Shown here piece by piece: positions 16,317-25,747 of a stretch of DNA of 64,000 nt; positions within the stretch are counted from its first letter, which is position 1; every line of letters starts with the position of its first letter. The translations under genes were made by a program, and so were the position numbers. The notes beneath the pieces were generated by a model that was given only the letters and a program-made list of their open reading frames with translations, ran no database searches and was not told the DNA's origin. Source of the DNA: Clostridium rectalis (lineage in GTDB: Bacteria > Bacillota > Clostridia > Clostridiales > Clostridiaceae); the NCBI RefSeq assembly GCF_900626095.1, contig NZ_UYZZ01000002.1, positions 62,001 through 126,000 of the forward strand, in the 5' to 3' direction.

Positions 16317-17786
16317 CTAAGCCTTATTGGACTTTATTTCTAGATTACTTTGTCTTTTTCTTATATTTATTAAAAATAAAATTAGTGCACTTATTGCGCC
16401 AATTATACCTACTAGATATCCTATAGATGTAGATAATTTAAACCCTTCTGGTGCTACAATTATATATGTTACGCTAACAGCTGTCATAAATATCGCAGGT
16501 ATCGTAGCAATCCAGTGTGATTTACTTTTTTCTACTAAATACATAGCAGATGCCCAAAGAACCACTGTGGCTAATGCCTGGTTAGACCAGCCAAAGTATC
16601 TCCATACTATGTTAAAGTCTATCATAGTTAAAGCATAGCCTATAACAAACAAAGGTATACTTATAATTAATCTATTTTTAATTTTATCTTGTTTATAATT
16701 TACAGAATCTGCTATAGTAAGTCTAGCACTTCTAAAAGCTGTATCACCGGAGGTTATGGGACAAGCTATAACGCCAAGAATGGCAAGAGCTCCACCAACT
16801 TTACCTAATAATGAACTACATATAATGTTTACTGCCCAAGCTGCATTACTTCCGTTAGATATCATAGCTTCATTTAATTTTCCTACTCCATTAACACCAT
16901 TTGGACCTGCAAAAAAACTCATGGCTGCTGCTGCCCATATCAAAGCTACTATACCCTCCGCCACCATAGAACCATAAAATATTCTTCTTCCTTGCTTTTC
17001 ATTAGTTATACATCTTGCCATTAGTGGTGATTGAGTTGAATGAAATCCTGAAATTGCTCCACATGCTATAGTTACAAATAATACAGGGAATAAAGGAGTA
17101 CTAAATGGATTATGGTGCATATTATAAAGATTTGATGGCACAACTTCTGGTATTGGATAACCATCTATAATTAATTTTGCCCCTACTCCTAAAGCCATTA
17201 CTAGCAAACAAATACCAAATATGGGATATACCTTTCCTATTAATTTATCTACAGGAAGTAGTGTTGCAAGTATATAATATGCAAATATTATATATAGCCA
17301 AAAATTTTTATCTAAATTTTTAGGAGTCAGTGTTGCAAGTAATCCTGCTGGACCTGTCACAAAAACTACTCCCACTAAGATTAATAAAATAACAGAAAAT
17401 ACCCTCATAAACTTTTTAAATCCCTCTCCAAGATATTTTCCTACAACTTCTGGAACACTAGCTCCATCATGTCTTACAGATAGCATTCCTGAAAAATAAT
17501 CATGTACTCCCCCAGCAAATATGCATCCAAAAACAATCCATACAAATGCTGCTGGACCAAACATTGCTCCAAGTATAGCTCCAAATATAGGCCCTAAACC
17601 TGCTATATTTAAGAATTGAATTAAAAATATTTTCCACTCTGGCATTGGTACATAATCCACACCATCTTCAAGTCTTATGGCAGGAGTTTTTATATTTTCA
17701 TCTGCACCAAAGGACCTTTCTACAACTTTTCCATAAATAAAATAACCTACTATTAAAGCTATTAAAGAAATAATAAATGATACCAT
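16317..17786 (-). CDS. cstA: CstA-family carbon starvation / pyruvate transporter, copy 1
   Basis: The 489-aa polytopic membrane protein is a CstA/BtsT-family carrier. E. coli members import pyruvate or peptides. Family blocks are FGPIFGAILGAMFGP-like sequence near residue 60, HDYFSGMLSVRHDGASVPE (about 95) and CGAISGFHSTQSPLMARC (about 240). AAGGAGGGG precedes the ATG. Copy 2 lies immediately upstream and is nearly identical except at the C-terminus. Copy 1 has its own upstream region with the same 26-bp motif, so the two are probably separate units answering to one regulator. Confidence 0.93.
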   Translation of the reverse strand: MVSFIISLIALIVGYFIYGKVVERSFGADENIKTPAIRLEDGVDYVPMPEWKIFLIQFLNIAGLGPIFGAILGAMFGPAAFVWIVFGCIFAGGVHDYFSGMLSVRHDGASVPEVVGKYLGEGFKKFMRVFSVILLILVGVVFVTGPAGLLATLTPKNLDKNFWLYIIFAYYILATLLPVDKLIGKVYPIFGICLLVMALGVGAKLIIDGYPIPEVVPSNLYNMHHNPFSTPLFPVLFVTIACGAISGFHSTQSPLMARCITNEKQGRRIFYGSMVAEGIVALIWAAAAMSFFAGPNGVNGVGKLNEAMISNGSNAAWAVNIICSSLLGKVGGALAILGVIACPITSGDTAFRSARLTIADSVNYKQDKIKNRLIISIPLFVIGYALTMIDFNIVWRYFGWSNQALATVVLWASAMYLVEKSKSHWIATIPAIFMTAVSVTYIIVAPEGFKLSTSIGYLVGIIGAISALILFLINIRKRQSNLEIKSNKA

Positions 17787-17885
17787 TGAAACCCCTCCTT
17801 ATAATATAAATCATCAATATTCGACTTAATTATAATAATATTTAAAAACATATCCTAGATTTTTTTTGTGAATGGAAAAAACTAT

Positions 17886-17911
17886 AGGTTAAGCTGCATA
17901 ATATAAGGGGT
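17886..17911. promoter_or_regulatory. Shared upstream motif, cstA copy 1
   Basis: A 26-bp block with core CTGCATAATATA and flanks AGGTTAAG and AGGGG is repeated almost exactly in front of copy 2 (19527-19552). It lies about 100 bp before the copy 1 start. The adjacent LytTR regulator is the natural candidate to bind it; this is inferred from position. Confidence 0.55.
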
Positions 17912-17960
17912 AAAAAACAAAAAGATATATTTCAAAAGAAGTATTGAAATATATCTTTTT
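17911..17960 (-). terminator. Terminator of cstA copy 2
   Basis: A 16-bp perfect stem (17944-17959 with 17920-17935) is followed on the minus strand by T-rich sequence with a run of six T. It starts eight bases after the copy 2 stop and insulates copy 1. Confidence 0.85.
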
Positions 17961-17967
17961 AATACTA

Positions 17968-19437
17968 TTAAATGCTTTTCTGGTTATTAACATTTTCAAT
18001 CCTTTTTTTCTTTGTTTTATTTAAAAATAACATTAGAATAATTGCTGCACCTATTATTCCTACTGGATAACCAACCCCAGTAGACATTTTCAGTCCTTCC
18101 GGAGCAACTATTATATAAGTAATACTAACTATTGTCATAAATACTGCTGGTACTGTGGCAATCCAATGAGATTTATTATTTTCAACCAAATACATAGCAG
18201 ATGCCCAAAGTACAACTGTAGCTAACGCCTGGTTAGACCAACCAAAATATCTCCAGATAACATTAAAATCTATCCTAGTTAATATAAAACCTACCACAAA
18301 TAGAGGCATACTTATTAATAATCTATTTCTCATCTTATCTTGTTTATATTTTACTGAATCTGCTATAGTAAGTCTCGCACTTCTAAATGCAGTATCACCT
18401 GAGGTTATTGGACAAGCTACAACTCCAAGTATAGCAAGTGCTCCTCCAACTTTACCCAACAAGGAATTACATATTGCGCTTACTGCCCAAGCAGCATTAT
18501 TACCATTAAATACCATAGCCTCATTTAATTTTCCCACTCCATTTACACCATTTGGTCCTGCAAAAAAGCTCATGGCTGCCGCTGCCCATATTAATGCTAC
18601 TATCCCCTCAGCTATCATAGATCCATAAAATATTCTCCTTCCTTGCTTTTCGCTAGTTATACATCTTGCCATAAGCGGTGATTGAGTTGAATGGAATCCC
18701 GAAATAGCCCCACAGGCAATAGTTACAAATAGTACGGGAAATAATGGAGTTTTAAGTGGGTTATTATGCATATTATAAAGATTTGATGGTACAATTTCTG
18801 GTATTGGATATCCATCTATTATTAACTTTCCTCCTACTCCTAAAGCCATTATAAGTAAACAAACTCCAAATACAGGATATATTTTACCTATTAATTTATC
18901 TACTGGAAGTAATGTTGCAAGTATATAATATGCAAATATTATATATAGCCAAAAATTCTTATCAAAATTCTTAGGAGTTAATGTTGCAAGTAATCCTGCT
19001 GGACCTGTCACAAAAACTACTCCAACTAAAATTAGCAGTATAACTGAAAATACCCTCATGAATTTTTTAAATCCATCTCCTAGATATTTTCCTACAACTT
19101 CAGGAACACTTGCACCATCATGTCTTACAGATAACATTCCTGAAAAATAATCATGTACTCCCCCTGCAAATATACAACCAAAAACAATCCATAAGAAAGC
19201 TGCTGGCCCAAACATTGCTCCAAGGATGGCTCCAAATATAGGTCCCAAGCCTGCTATGTTTAAAAATTGTATTAAGAAAATCTTCCATTCTGGCATAGGA
19301 ACATAATCTACACCATCTTTAAGCCTTATGGCAGGAGTTTTTATACTTTCATCTGCACCAAAGGATTTTTCTACAATTTTTCCATAAATAAAATATCCTA
19401 AAACTAATGCTATTAAAGAAATAATAAATGATACCAT
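17968..19437 (-). CDS. cstA: CstA-family carbon starvation / pyruvate transporter, copy 2
   Basis: This 489-aa carrier matches copy 1 over nearly its whole length, including FSGMLSVRHDGASVPEVVGKY and the HSTQSP block; differences cluster in the last 30 residues. I start it at ATG 19437, seven bases after AGGGGG. The ATG six bases earlier is too close to that site. It is divergent from the LytS/LytTR pair and nearest to it. In E. coli the BtsS/BtsR pair controls the CstA-family pyruvate importer BtsT, so pyruvate uptake under LytTR control is the best guess. Confidence 0.93.
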   Translation of the reverse strand: MVSFIISLIALVLGYFIYGKIVEKSFGADESIKTPAIRLKDGVDYVPMPEWKIFLIQFLNIAGLGPIFGAILGAMFGPAAFLWIVFGCIFAGGVHDYFSGMLSVRHDGASVPEVVGKYLGDGFKKFMRVFSVILLILVGVVFVTGPAGLLATLTPKNFDKNFWLYIIFAYYILATLLPVDKLIGKIYPVFGVCLLIMALGVGGKLIIDGYPIPEIVPSNLYNMHNNPLKTPLFPVLFVTIACGAISGFHSTQSPLMARCITSEKQGRRIFYGSMIAEGIVALIWAAAAMSFFAGPNGVNGVGKLNEAMVFNGNNAAWAVSAICNSLLGKVGGALAILGVVACPITSGDTAFRSARLTIADSVKYKQDKMRNRLLISMPLFVVGFILTRIDFNVIWRYFGWSNQALATVVLWASAMYLVENNKSHWIATVPAVFMTIVSITYIIVAPEGLKMSTGVGYPVGIIGAAIILMLFLNKTKKKRIENVNNQKSI

Positions 19438-19526
19438 ACTCATACCCCCTAAAATAATAACTTAGTTATATATTATTAATAATTCTGACTATTGTGAACA
19501 AAATAACTGTCAAAGGAAATTTTTCC

Positions 19527-19552
19527 AGGTTTAACTGCATAATATAGGGGCT
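19527..19552. promoter_or_regulatory. Shared upstream motif, cstA copy 2
   Basis: This is the second copy of the 26-bp block (core CTGCATAATATA, two substitutions and a one-base indel relative to 17886-17911). It lies about 90 bp upstream of cstA copy 2, in the gap shared with the divergent histidine kinase gene. Confidence 0.55.
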
Positions 19553-19580
19553 GAATGAATAAATTATGTATACTAATATT

Positions 19581-19609
19581 TTCACATTTTATGTATAATA
19601 AAATATAAA
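19581..19609 (+). promoter_or_regulatory. Promoter of the LytS-like kinase gene
   Basis: TTCACA (19581-19586), a 17-nt spacer and TATAAA (19604-19609) lie about 30 bases before the ATG at 19642. Confidence 0.6.
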
Positions 19610-19641
19610 TACTATTTACATTTTATTTAAGGAGTCTTTTT

Positions 19642-21321
19642 ATGATTTATATTCAATTATTAGAAAGTATGTCTTTAATAGCATTAGCAGCATATATATA
19701 CAATCAATCCACAATCTCAAAAAAACTATTTTATAAAAATTACAATACCCCTGCTAATAAACTAGGAATTATATTTTTCTTTACAGTTCTTTCAATAATA
19801 GGCACTTATACTGGAGTTAATATAAATCCTATTTCCGCATCAAAAAATAATGTTTTTATAAGCTCTTATGCTATAGCTAATACCCGCCCTATAGGTGCCA
19901 TTACAGCTGGATATATAGGAGGTCCAGCTATAGGTATAATTGTTGGTTCCTTAGCTGGTTTTCATAGACTATCAATAGGAGGGTTTACCGCTTTAGCTTG
20001 TGGTATATCTACAATAGTAGAAGGTCTATGTGGAGGCATAGCCCATGAAATTGGTAAAAAAAAGCATTTGGATTCTAAATTAGGTTTTATAGCCGCAGTT
20101 ATAGCAGAAATTTTACAAATGATTATCATTTTAGCATTCTCAACTCCATTTAATGATGCCTTTGAACTAGAAAAACTTATCGCCTTTCCAATGATAATAA
20201 TAAATTCATTAGGTGTAGTTATTTTTATAAATATAACTAATAATGCATTTGATCAATACAATAGAATAAGTGCTCTCCAAGCCCAAAAAGCTCTGATCAT
20301 AGCAGAACAAACCTTAAATTATTTAAAAAAAGGTTTTAATAAAACTATAGCAGAGAATGTAGCCAAAATTATCTATGATAATAACAATTACAAAACTGTT
20401 TTTATTGCAGATAAAGAAAAAATTCTTTGTTATTGTGGTGAAATAATAGATATTAATAAACTAAACTTTAGTATCAAGCCATATTATAAATTTGCAGATT
20501 ATAGAATAATTTCATACAAAAATGAAACTAATAATAGAGATAATTTATTTTTTTGCATACCAATTTTTGATGAGAATAATTTAGAAATGATAGTTGGTCT
20601 AAAAGTAAAATCTGAAAGGCAAATAGATTATTATTTTACATTATTCGCCAAGCAATTAAGCAGTCTTTTATCTACTCAAATGCAAATATATAAACTAAAT
20701 AAAATAGCACACGAAGCGTGTATTGCTGAATATAAAGCTTTAAGGTCTCAAATTCACCCTCATTTTCTTTTTAATGCACTAAATACTATTTCCTCCTTTT
20801 GCCGTACCAATCCATCAAAAGCTAGAGAACTTATAATAGACTTGTCTAACTACTTTAGACAAACATTGAAAAGAGAAGAGGATTTCGTTACAATTAAAGA
20901 AGAATTTGAGTTTTTACGTTCTTATCTCTCAATAGAAAATGCTCGTTTTGGAGAAAGGCTAAATGTTAAAACTAATATACCAAAAAACTTACTTAATTAT
21001 AAAGTCCCTGTATTTATTCTTCAGCCAATAATTGAAAATTCTATAAAACATGGAATTTTGCCTAAACCTAGTGGAGGTGCTATAAATATCGATATATCAT
21101 TAAAACATGAGGAACTATTTTTTTCTATAAAAGATGATGGGGTAGGTTTTAACGCTTGTTTATCAACTAAAACTCCTTCTACTTCAACTGGAATAGGTCT
21201 TAAAAATGTAAATGAAAGACTTAAACTATTATATGGAGAAAAACATTTTTTAAAAATAAAGAGTATTCCAGGTAAAGGTACAATAGTAAGTTTCTCTATA
21301 CCAAAGGAGGCTAATCTATGA
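19642..21321 (+). CDS. LytS-family sensor histidine kinase
   Basis: The 559-aa membrane kinase has an N-terminal 5TMR-LYT sensor (about residues 25-205), a GAF-like domain (about 220-345), a LytS-type His_kinase region with phospho-acceptor in RSQIHPHFLFNALNTISSF (about 370-388), and an ATPase domain with ENSIKHGI and DDGVGF, ending near residue 555. This is the layout of BtsS/YpdA, which sense extracellular pyruvate in E. coli. The downstream response regulator overlaps by four bases. Its target is probably the divergent cstA pair. Confidence 0.93.
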   Translation: MIYIQLLESMSLIALAAYIYNQSTISKKLFYKNYNTPANKLGIIFFFTVLSIIGTYTGVNINPISASKNNVFISSYAIANTRPIGAITAGYIGGPAIGIIVGSLAGFHRLSIGGFTALACGISTIVEGLCGGIAHEIGKKKHLDSKLGFIAAVIAEILQMIIILAFSTPFNDAFELEKLIAFPMIIINSLGVVIFINITNNAFDQYNRISALQAQKALIIAEQTLNYLKKGFNKTIAENVAKIIYDNNNYKTVFIADKEKILCYCGEIIDINKLNFSIKPYYKFADYRIISYKNETNNRDNLFFCIPIFDENNLEMIVGLKVKSERQIDYYFTLFAKQLSSLLSTQMQIYKLNKIAHEACIAEYKALRSQIHPHFLFNALNTISSFCRTNPSKARELIIDLSNYFRQTLKREEDFVTIKEEFEFLRSYLSIENARFGERLNVKTNIPKNLLNYKVPVFILQPIIENSIKHGILPKPSGGAINIDISLKHEELFFSIKDDGVGFNACLSTKTPSTSTGIGLKNVNERLKLLYGEKHFLKIKSIPGKGTIVSFSIPKEANL

Positions 21322-22076
21322 ATAATATAAGTTGTGTAATAATCGAAGATGAAATTCCTGCTACAGAAGAGTTAAAATATATTTTAACACAGTATGAGTT
21401 TATAAAAATAGTAGGTATTGCTTATGATGGTGAAAGTGGGTTAAACTTAATAAAAAAAACAAACCCTAATGCAGTGTTTTTAGATATAAATATCCCACTT
21501 AAAAATGGATTAGAGCTTTCTAAAGATATAAAAATTTTCAATAATGATATAGATATTATATTTGTAACAGCCTACGAAAACCACGCTCTCAAAGCCTTTG
21601 AATTAGCTGCACTTGATTATATTTTAAAACCCTTTGATGATGAAAGAATTAATAATACAATAAATCGTTTATATGAAAAGCATAAAGAATTAGATATTCC
21701 AAATGTAATAGACGAAATAATAACTAAATTAGATAATAAACAAAGTAATAATATTAATAAAATTCCTTGTGAATATCATGGAAAAATAATTCTAGTACCT
21801 ATTGAAGACATATATTTTTGTTATACAGAAAACGAAAAAGTTTATGTAAAAACTAAATTTAAAAAATACTTAACTACTTATACCATGAATAAACTTCAAA
21901 ATAAATATAACTTCTTTAGATCTCATAGAAGTTATGTTGTAAATCTAGATAACATAAAAGAATTATTTTCTTGGTTTAATGGTACTTATAAATTAGTAAT
22001 GAATGATGATGAAAATTCAGAAGTTCCTATAAGTAGAAATAATGTAAAAAAACTTAAAAATTTATTAGGATTATAA
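21318..22076 (+). CDS. LytTR-family response regulator
   Basis: The 252-aa regulator has a receiver domain (about residues 5-120) with the phospho-acceptor in VFLDINIPLKNG and a LytTR DNA-binding domain (about 145-250) with FFRSHRSYVVNL and VPISRNNVKKL. It starts inside the last codons of the kinase (ATGA overlap), with AAAGGAGG upstream. It should carry the kinase signal to the cstA promoters. LytTR proteins bind direct-repeat sites, but I could not show a clear repeat pair there. Confidence 0.94.
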   Translation: MNNISCVIIEDEIPATEELKYILTQYEFIKIVGIAYDGESGLNLIKKTNPNAVFLDINIPLKNGLELSKDIKIFNNDIDIIFVTAYENHALKAFELAALDYILKPFDDERINNTINRLYEKHKELDIPNVIDEIITKLDNKQSNNINKIPCEYHGKIILVPIEDIYFCYTENEKVYVKTKFKKYLTTYTMNKLQNKYNFFRSHRSYVVNLDNIKELFSWFNGTYKLVMNDDENSEVPISRNNVKKLKNLLGL

Positions 22077-22082
22077 ATTTCA

Positions 22083-22117
22083 TATAAAACTTAAAGTAAA
22101 TTTCTTTAAGTTTTATA
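22083..22117. terminator. Bidirectional terminator between the LytTR gene and lgt
   Basis: A 14-bp perfect AT-rich stem (22083-22096 with 22104-22117) lies between two convergent genes, four bases from the lgt stop. Confidence 0.7.
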
Positions 22118-22120
22118 TAC

Positions 22121-22879
22121 TCACTTCTCCCTTATCTTGATTATTAATAAAAATATAACCCAAATTAAAATGCCAATTATGCTAATGAATTGGGCCACTC
22201 TTATAAATCCAAACATTAAACTATCAGTTCTAAGTCCCTCTATAAAAAACCTTCCTAAAGAATAAAGTCCTATATAAGTAAAAAATGTTATCCCTCTTTT
22301 TTTAGTCTTCCTAAGTATTATTAGTAGTATAATACACACAATTAAGTTCCAAACTGACTCATATAAAAACGTAGGATTATAATAATTTCCATTCATAAAC
22401 ATTCCTTCTTGTATAAAATGTGGAAATTTACTTATATATTCATATCCTACTATATCACCATAAGCTTCTTTATTAAAAAAATTTCCCCATCTGCCTATAC
22501 TCTGAGCTAATATTATAGATGGAGCTGATATATCTGCATACTTTAAAAAGCTATCTTTTCTTTTTTTTATGTATATATAAGCAGCTAAAACACCGAAAAT
22601 TATTCCTCCATGTATGGCTAGTCCTCCTTGCCTTATATTGAAAATACTAATAATATCTCCTTTATAAAATTCAAACTCAAATGCTACATAGTAAAGTCTA
22701 GCTCCTATAATAGCTATAGGGAAAGATACTATAAATATATCGGACAGTATATCAAAATTTACTTTTTTTATTTTACAATTATATTTAGCTAACATTAATG
22801 CTATTAAAACTCCTGTTGCAATAAATATTCCATACCACTTAATTTCTATTCCTAAAAAATTAAAAGCCACTGGATTCAA
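22121..22879 (-). CDS. lgt: Prolipoprotein diacylglyceryl transferase
   Basis: Lgt transfers diacylglycerol from phosphatidylglycerol to the lipobox cysteine of prelipoproteins in the membrane. The 252-aa protein has about seven helices, GGLAIHGG (about residue 93), the Lgt signature [13 protein letters not shown] (about 130) and GLRTDS near the C-terminus. I start it at TTG 22879, behind AAAGGGGA. The longer frame to 22963 would add 28 residues with no family match. It is a single gene between convergent and divergent neighbours. Confidence 0.94.
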   Translation of the reverse strand: MNPVAFNFLGIEIKWYGIFIATGVLIALMLAKYNCKIKKVNFDILSDIFIVSFPIAIIGARLYYVAFEFEFYKGDIISIFNIRQGGLAIHGGIIFGVLAAYIYIKKRKDSFLKYADISAPSIILAQSIGRWGNFFNKEAYGDIVGYEYISKFPHFIQEGMFMNGNYYNPTFLYESVWNLIVCIILLIILRKTKKRGITFFTYIGLYSLGRFFIEGLRTDSLMFGFIRVAQFISIIGILIWVIFLLIIKIREK

Positions 22880-23217
22880 TTTATTTTCCCCTTTCAATTC
22901 TTTAAATAAAATATAGTATATACTGTATCTATATATAGTGTAAAGATTAAATTTAACAAACAATACTAATTATAAATTTATTATTACTTTAATTCACTGT
23001 AAATATTATAGATACATAAATAAAAATATATTATTAACTATTTATCAACTGTTATAAAAATAACTTTTACTCATAAAATATTATAAAAAAATTTTATATA
23101 CATTAATTTTTTACTGAATTATTTATAATTTACTAATTTATTTATCAGAAAATATAAAATTTTACCTTAATTGTATTTTATATATATAATAGATTTTAAT
23201 ATATTTGCAACAAAGCA
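22880..23217. other. AT-rich gap between lgt and the hydrogenase operon
   Basis: About 340 bases of very AT-rich sequence separate the divergent lgt and hydrogenase genes. I see no reading frame, RNA signature or long repeat. It presumably holds the lgt promoter and upstream elements of the hydrogenase promoters. Confidence 0.5.
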
Positions 23218-23246
23218 TTGATACCATTTACAATTTACCTTATAAT
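23218..23246 (+). promoter_or_regulatory. Hydrogenase operon promoter P1
   Basis: TTGATA (23218-23223), a 17-nt spacer and consensus TATAAT (23241-23246) predict a start near 23253 and a leader of about 78 bases. Confidence 0.75.
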
Positions 23247-23279
23247 ATTTAAATTTTTTCTTTTATTTTTTATATTTTC

Positions 23280-23288
23280 TGATATAAT
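23280..23288 (+). promoter_or_regulatory. Hydrogenase operon promoter P2 (extended -10)
   Basis: TGATATAAT is an extended -10 without a clear -35, giving a start near 23295. An imperfect 18-bp palindrome (23295-23312), distantly like a Rex site, overlaps the start region; its match is too weak to call. Confidence 0.5.
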
Positions 23289-23330
23289 CAAATTATGTTA
23301 AATTTCAAACATTTAAAGGAGGTCTTTAAA

Positions 23331-23813
23331 GTGTGCTGCAAAAATGAGTTTGTAGAAGCTAAACTAAATGAACTTAGTCAATATATTAACAGCCTTGATA
23401 ACAAAGAAGGTTCTCTTATAGCAATACTACACAAAGCTCAAAATATTTTTGGATATCTACCACAGGAAATACAAGAATTTATAGCTAAACAATTAAACAT
23501 TCCTGTTTCTAAGGTTTATGGTGTAGTAACATTTTATTCCTATTTTAATACAGAGCCAAAGGGTAAATATGTTATAAACGTCTGTATGGGTACTGCTTGC
23601 TTTGTTAGAGGAGCTGGTGAGGTAGTGGAAGAACTTCAAAAAAAATTAAATATAAAAGTTGGCGAAACTACAACCGATGGAAAATATACCCTCCAAATTT
23701 TAAGATGTGTTGGAGCTTGTGGACTTGCTCCCGTAGTTACTGTAAATGATAAAGTTTATGGTCACTTTACTAAAAATAATGTTGATAAATTATTAGAAGA
23801 ATATAAAGAATAA
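23331..23813 (+). CDS. Hydrogenase NuoE-like 2Fe-2S subunit
   Basis: The 160-aa protein is a thioredoxin-like [2Fe-2S] subunit (NuoE/HndA/HydC type) of a multimeric [FeFe] hydrogenase. A helical N-terminal part is followed by the cluster motif C-x4-C (CMGTAC, about residue 85) and C-x3-C (CVGACG, about 125). It starts at GTG 23331 behind AAAGGAGG; an ATG 36 bases earlier lacks a ribosome site. It is the first of three genes; the product would pass electrons within the NADH-linked complex. Confidence 0.94.
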   Translation: MCCKNEFVEAKLNELSQYINSLDNKEGSLIAILHKAQNIFGYLPQEIQEFIAKQLNIPVSKVYGVVTFYSYFNTEPKGKYVINVCMGTACFVRGAGEVVEELQKKLNIKVGETTTDGKYTLQILRCVGACGLAPVVTVNDKVYGHFTKNNVDKLLEEYKE

Positions 23814-23826
23814 GGAGGAATGAACA

Positions 23827-25722
23827 TTGGTTAAAGTTAAATCTTTTGAAGAACTTGAAAAGCTTAACAAAGAATTTAGTAAAATATTAGCTATAAAAAA
23901 AGTTTCCAGAGAAACTGAACTTGCCTCTGAAAACAAAAGATGTAAAAGATTTGTATCTGTATGTGGTGGTACAGGCTGTAAATCCGCAGATAGTTATAAA
24001 ATACTAGAAAATTTCAAAAATAATATAAATAAATTAGAACTTGATAATGAAGTAGAAGTTGCTATAACCGGTTGTTTTGGTTTTTGTGAAAAAGGTCCCA
24101 TTGTTCATATAACTCCTGATAACACGTTTTATGTAAGCGTTAAACCAGATGATGTTTTAGAAATAGTAAATAAGCATTTATTAAAAGGAGAAATAGTTGA
24201 AAGATTGCTATACGTAGAACCAACCCTTCAGAAAAAAGTTAAAAGGCAAGATGAGATGTCCTTTTATAAAAAACAATTAAGAATAGCCCTTAGAAATTGT
24301 GGTCTTATAAATCCGGAAAATATAAAAGAAGCAATTGCTGAAAAAGCATATATGGCTTTAGGTAAAGCTTTATATAAAATGACTGCTGATGATGTAATTA
24401 AAATAATTTTAGATTCTAGCCTTAGAGGTAGAGGTGGCGGAGGTTTCCCTACAGGTAAAAAATGGTCCTTTGCAAAACAGTATGATAACTCTGAAAAATA
24501 CATTATTTGCAATGCAGATGAAGGTGATCCAGGCGCATTTATGGATCGTTCAATATTAGAAGGAGACCCTCATAGTGTTTTAGAGGCTATGGCAATTGCT
24601 GGTTACGCTATAGGAGCAAAAGAAGGAAATATATATATAAGAGCTGAATACCCTTTAGCTGTAGAAAGACTATATAAAGCAATAGATGATGCACATAAAT
24701 ATGGATTGCTTGGATCAAATATATTAGGAACTGATTTCAGTTTTGATATAAATATAAAATATGGTGCCGGTGCCTTTGTATGCGGTGAAGAAACCGCTTT
24801 AATTCACTCAATTGAAGGAAATCGTGGAGAACCTACTAATAAACCTCCTTTCCCTGCAGAGAGAGGACTTTGGGGAAAACCAACATGTGTTAACAATGTG
24901 GAAACTTTAGCAATTGTACCTGCCATTATAAATAACGGGGCCAATTGGTTTAACACAATAGGTACTAACACATCTAAAGGCACTAAAGTATTTGCACTAG
25001 CTGGTAAAATCAATAACGTTGGTTTGGTAGAAGTTCCAATGGGAACAACTCTAAGAGAAATAATATATGATATAGGCGGTGGAATAAAAAACGGTCGTAA
25101 ATTCAAAGCTGTACAAACAGGTGGTCCATCTGGAGGATGTATTCCAGCTTCCCATCTTGACATTTCTATAGATTATGAATCATTAACTTCAATAGGTTCT
25201 ATGATGGGTTCTGGCGGTATGATAGTCATGGATGAAGATAATTGTATGGTAGATATCGCTAAATTTTATCTAGAATTTACTGTGGATGAATCCTGTGGGA
25301 AATGTACTCCTTGTAGAATTGGTAACAAACGTCTGTTAGAAATTCTAACAAGAATAACCGAAGGAAAAGCAACTGAAAAAGATTTAGATAACTTAAAAGA
25401 ATTAGCTCAAACCATAAAAGATACTTCCTTGTGTGGCTTAGGACAAACAGCACCTAACCCAATATTAAGTACTTTAGAATATTTTTGGGACGAATATGTT
25501 GCTCATGTAAGAGAAAAGCGCTGTCCTGCTGGAGTATGTAAAAACCTTTTAAGTTTTGAAATTACAGATAAATGTATAGGTTGTACAAAATGTTCTAGGG
25601 TATGCCCTACATCATGTATAAGTGGTAAAGTAAAAGAAAAACATATAATTTTTCAAGATAAATGTATAAAATGCGGTACTTGTTATAGTTCCTGCCCTGT
25701 AGGCGCTATAATCAGAAAATAG
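23827..25722 (+). CDS. Hydrogenase NuoF-like NADH/FMN flavoprotein subunit
   Basis: The 631-aa subunit binds NAD(H) and FMN. Domains in order: a thioredoxin-like 2Fe-2S domain (about 40-125, CGGTGCKSA and CFGFCEKG), the NuoF core with GRGGGGFPTGKKW (about 200) and NADEGDPGAFMDR (about 235), the 4Fe-4S motif SCGKCTPCRIG (about 490), and two C-terminal 4Fe-4S motifs (CIGCTKCSRVCP and CIKCGTCYSSCP). This is the HydB/HndC layout of bifurcating hydrogenases. The start is TTG 23827 behind AAGGAGG, 13 bases after the previous stop. Confidence 0.95.
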   Translation: MVKVKSFEELEKLNKEFSKILAIKKVSRETELASENKRCKRFVSVCGGTGCKSADSYKILENFKNNINKLELDNEVEVAITGCFGFCEKGPIVHITPDNTFYVSVKPDDVLEIVNKHLLKGEIVERLLYVEPTLQKKVKRQDEMSFYKKQLRIALRNCGLINPENIKEAIAEKAYMALGKALYKMTADDVIKIILDSSLRGRGGGGFPTGKKWSFAKQYDNSEKYIICNADEGDPGAFMDRSILEGDPHSVLEAMAIAGYAIGAKEGNIYIRAEYPLAVERLYKAIDDAHKYGLLGSNILGTDFSFDINIKYGAGAFVCGEETALIHSIEGNRGEPTNKPPFPAERGLWGKPTCVNNVETLAIVPAIINNGANWFNTIGTNTSKGTKVFALAGKINNVGLVEVPMGTTLREIIYDIGGGIKNGRKFKAVQTGGPSGGCIPASHLDISIDYESLTSIGSMMGSGGMIVMDEDNCMVDIAKFYLEFTVDESCGKCTPCRIGNKRLLEILTRITEGKATEKDLDNLKELAQTIKDTSLCGLGQTAPNPILSTLEYFWDEYVAHVREKRCPAGVCKNLLSFEITDKCIGCTKCSRVCPTSCISGKVKEKHIIFQDKCIKCGTCYSSCPVGAIIRK

Positions 25723-25747
25723 AGTTTATAAGAAAGAGGTGTTTTAT

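Noticed and set aside
23295-23312. Rex operator at the hydrogenase promoter
   Set aside because: Only about 10 of 14 fixed positions agree and the palindrome is imperfect; too weak to annotate.
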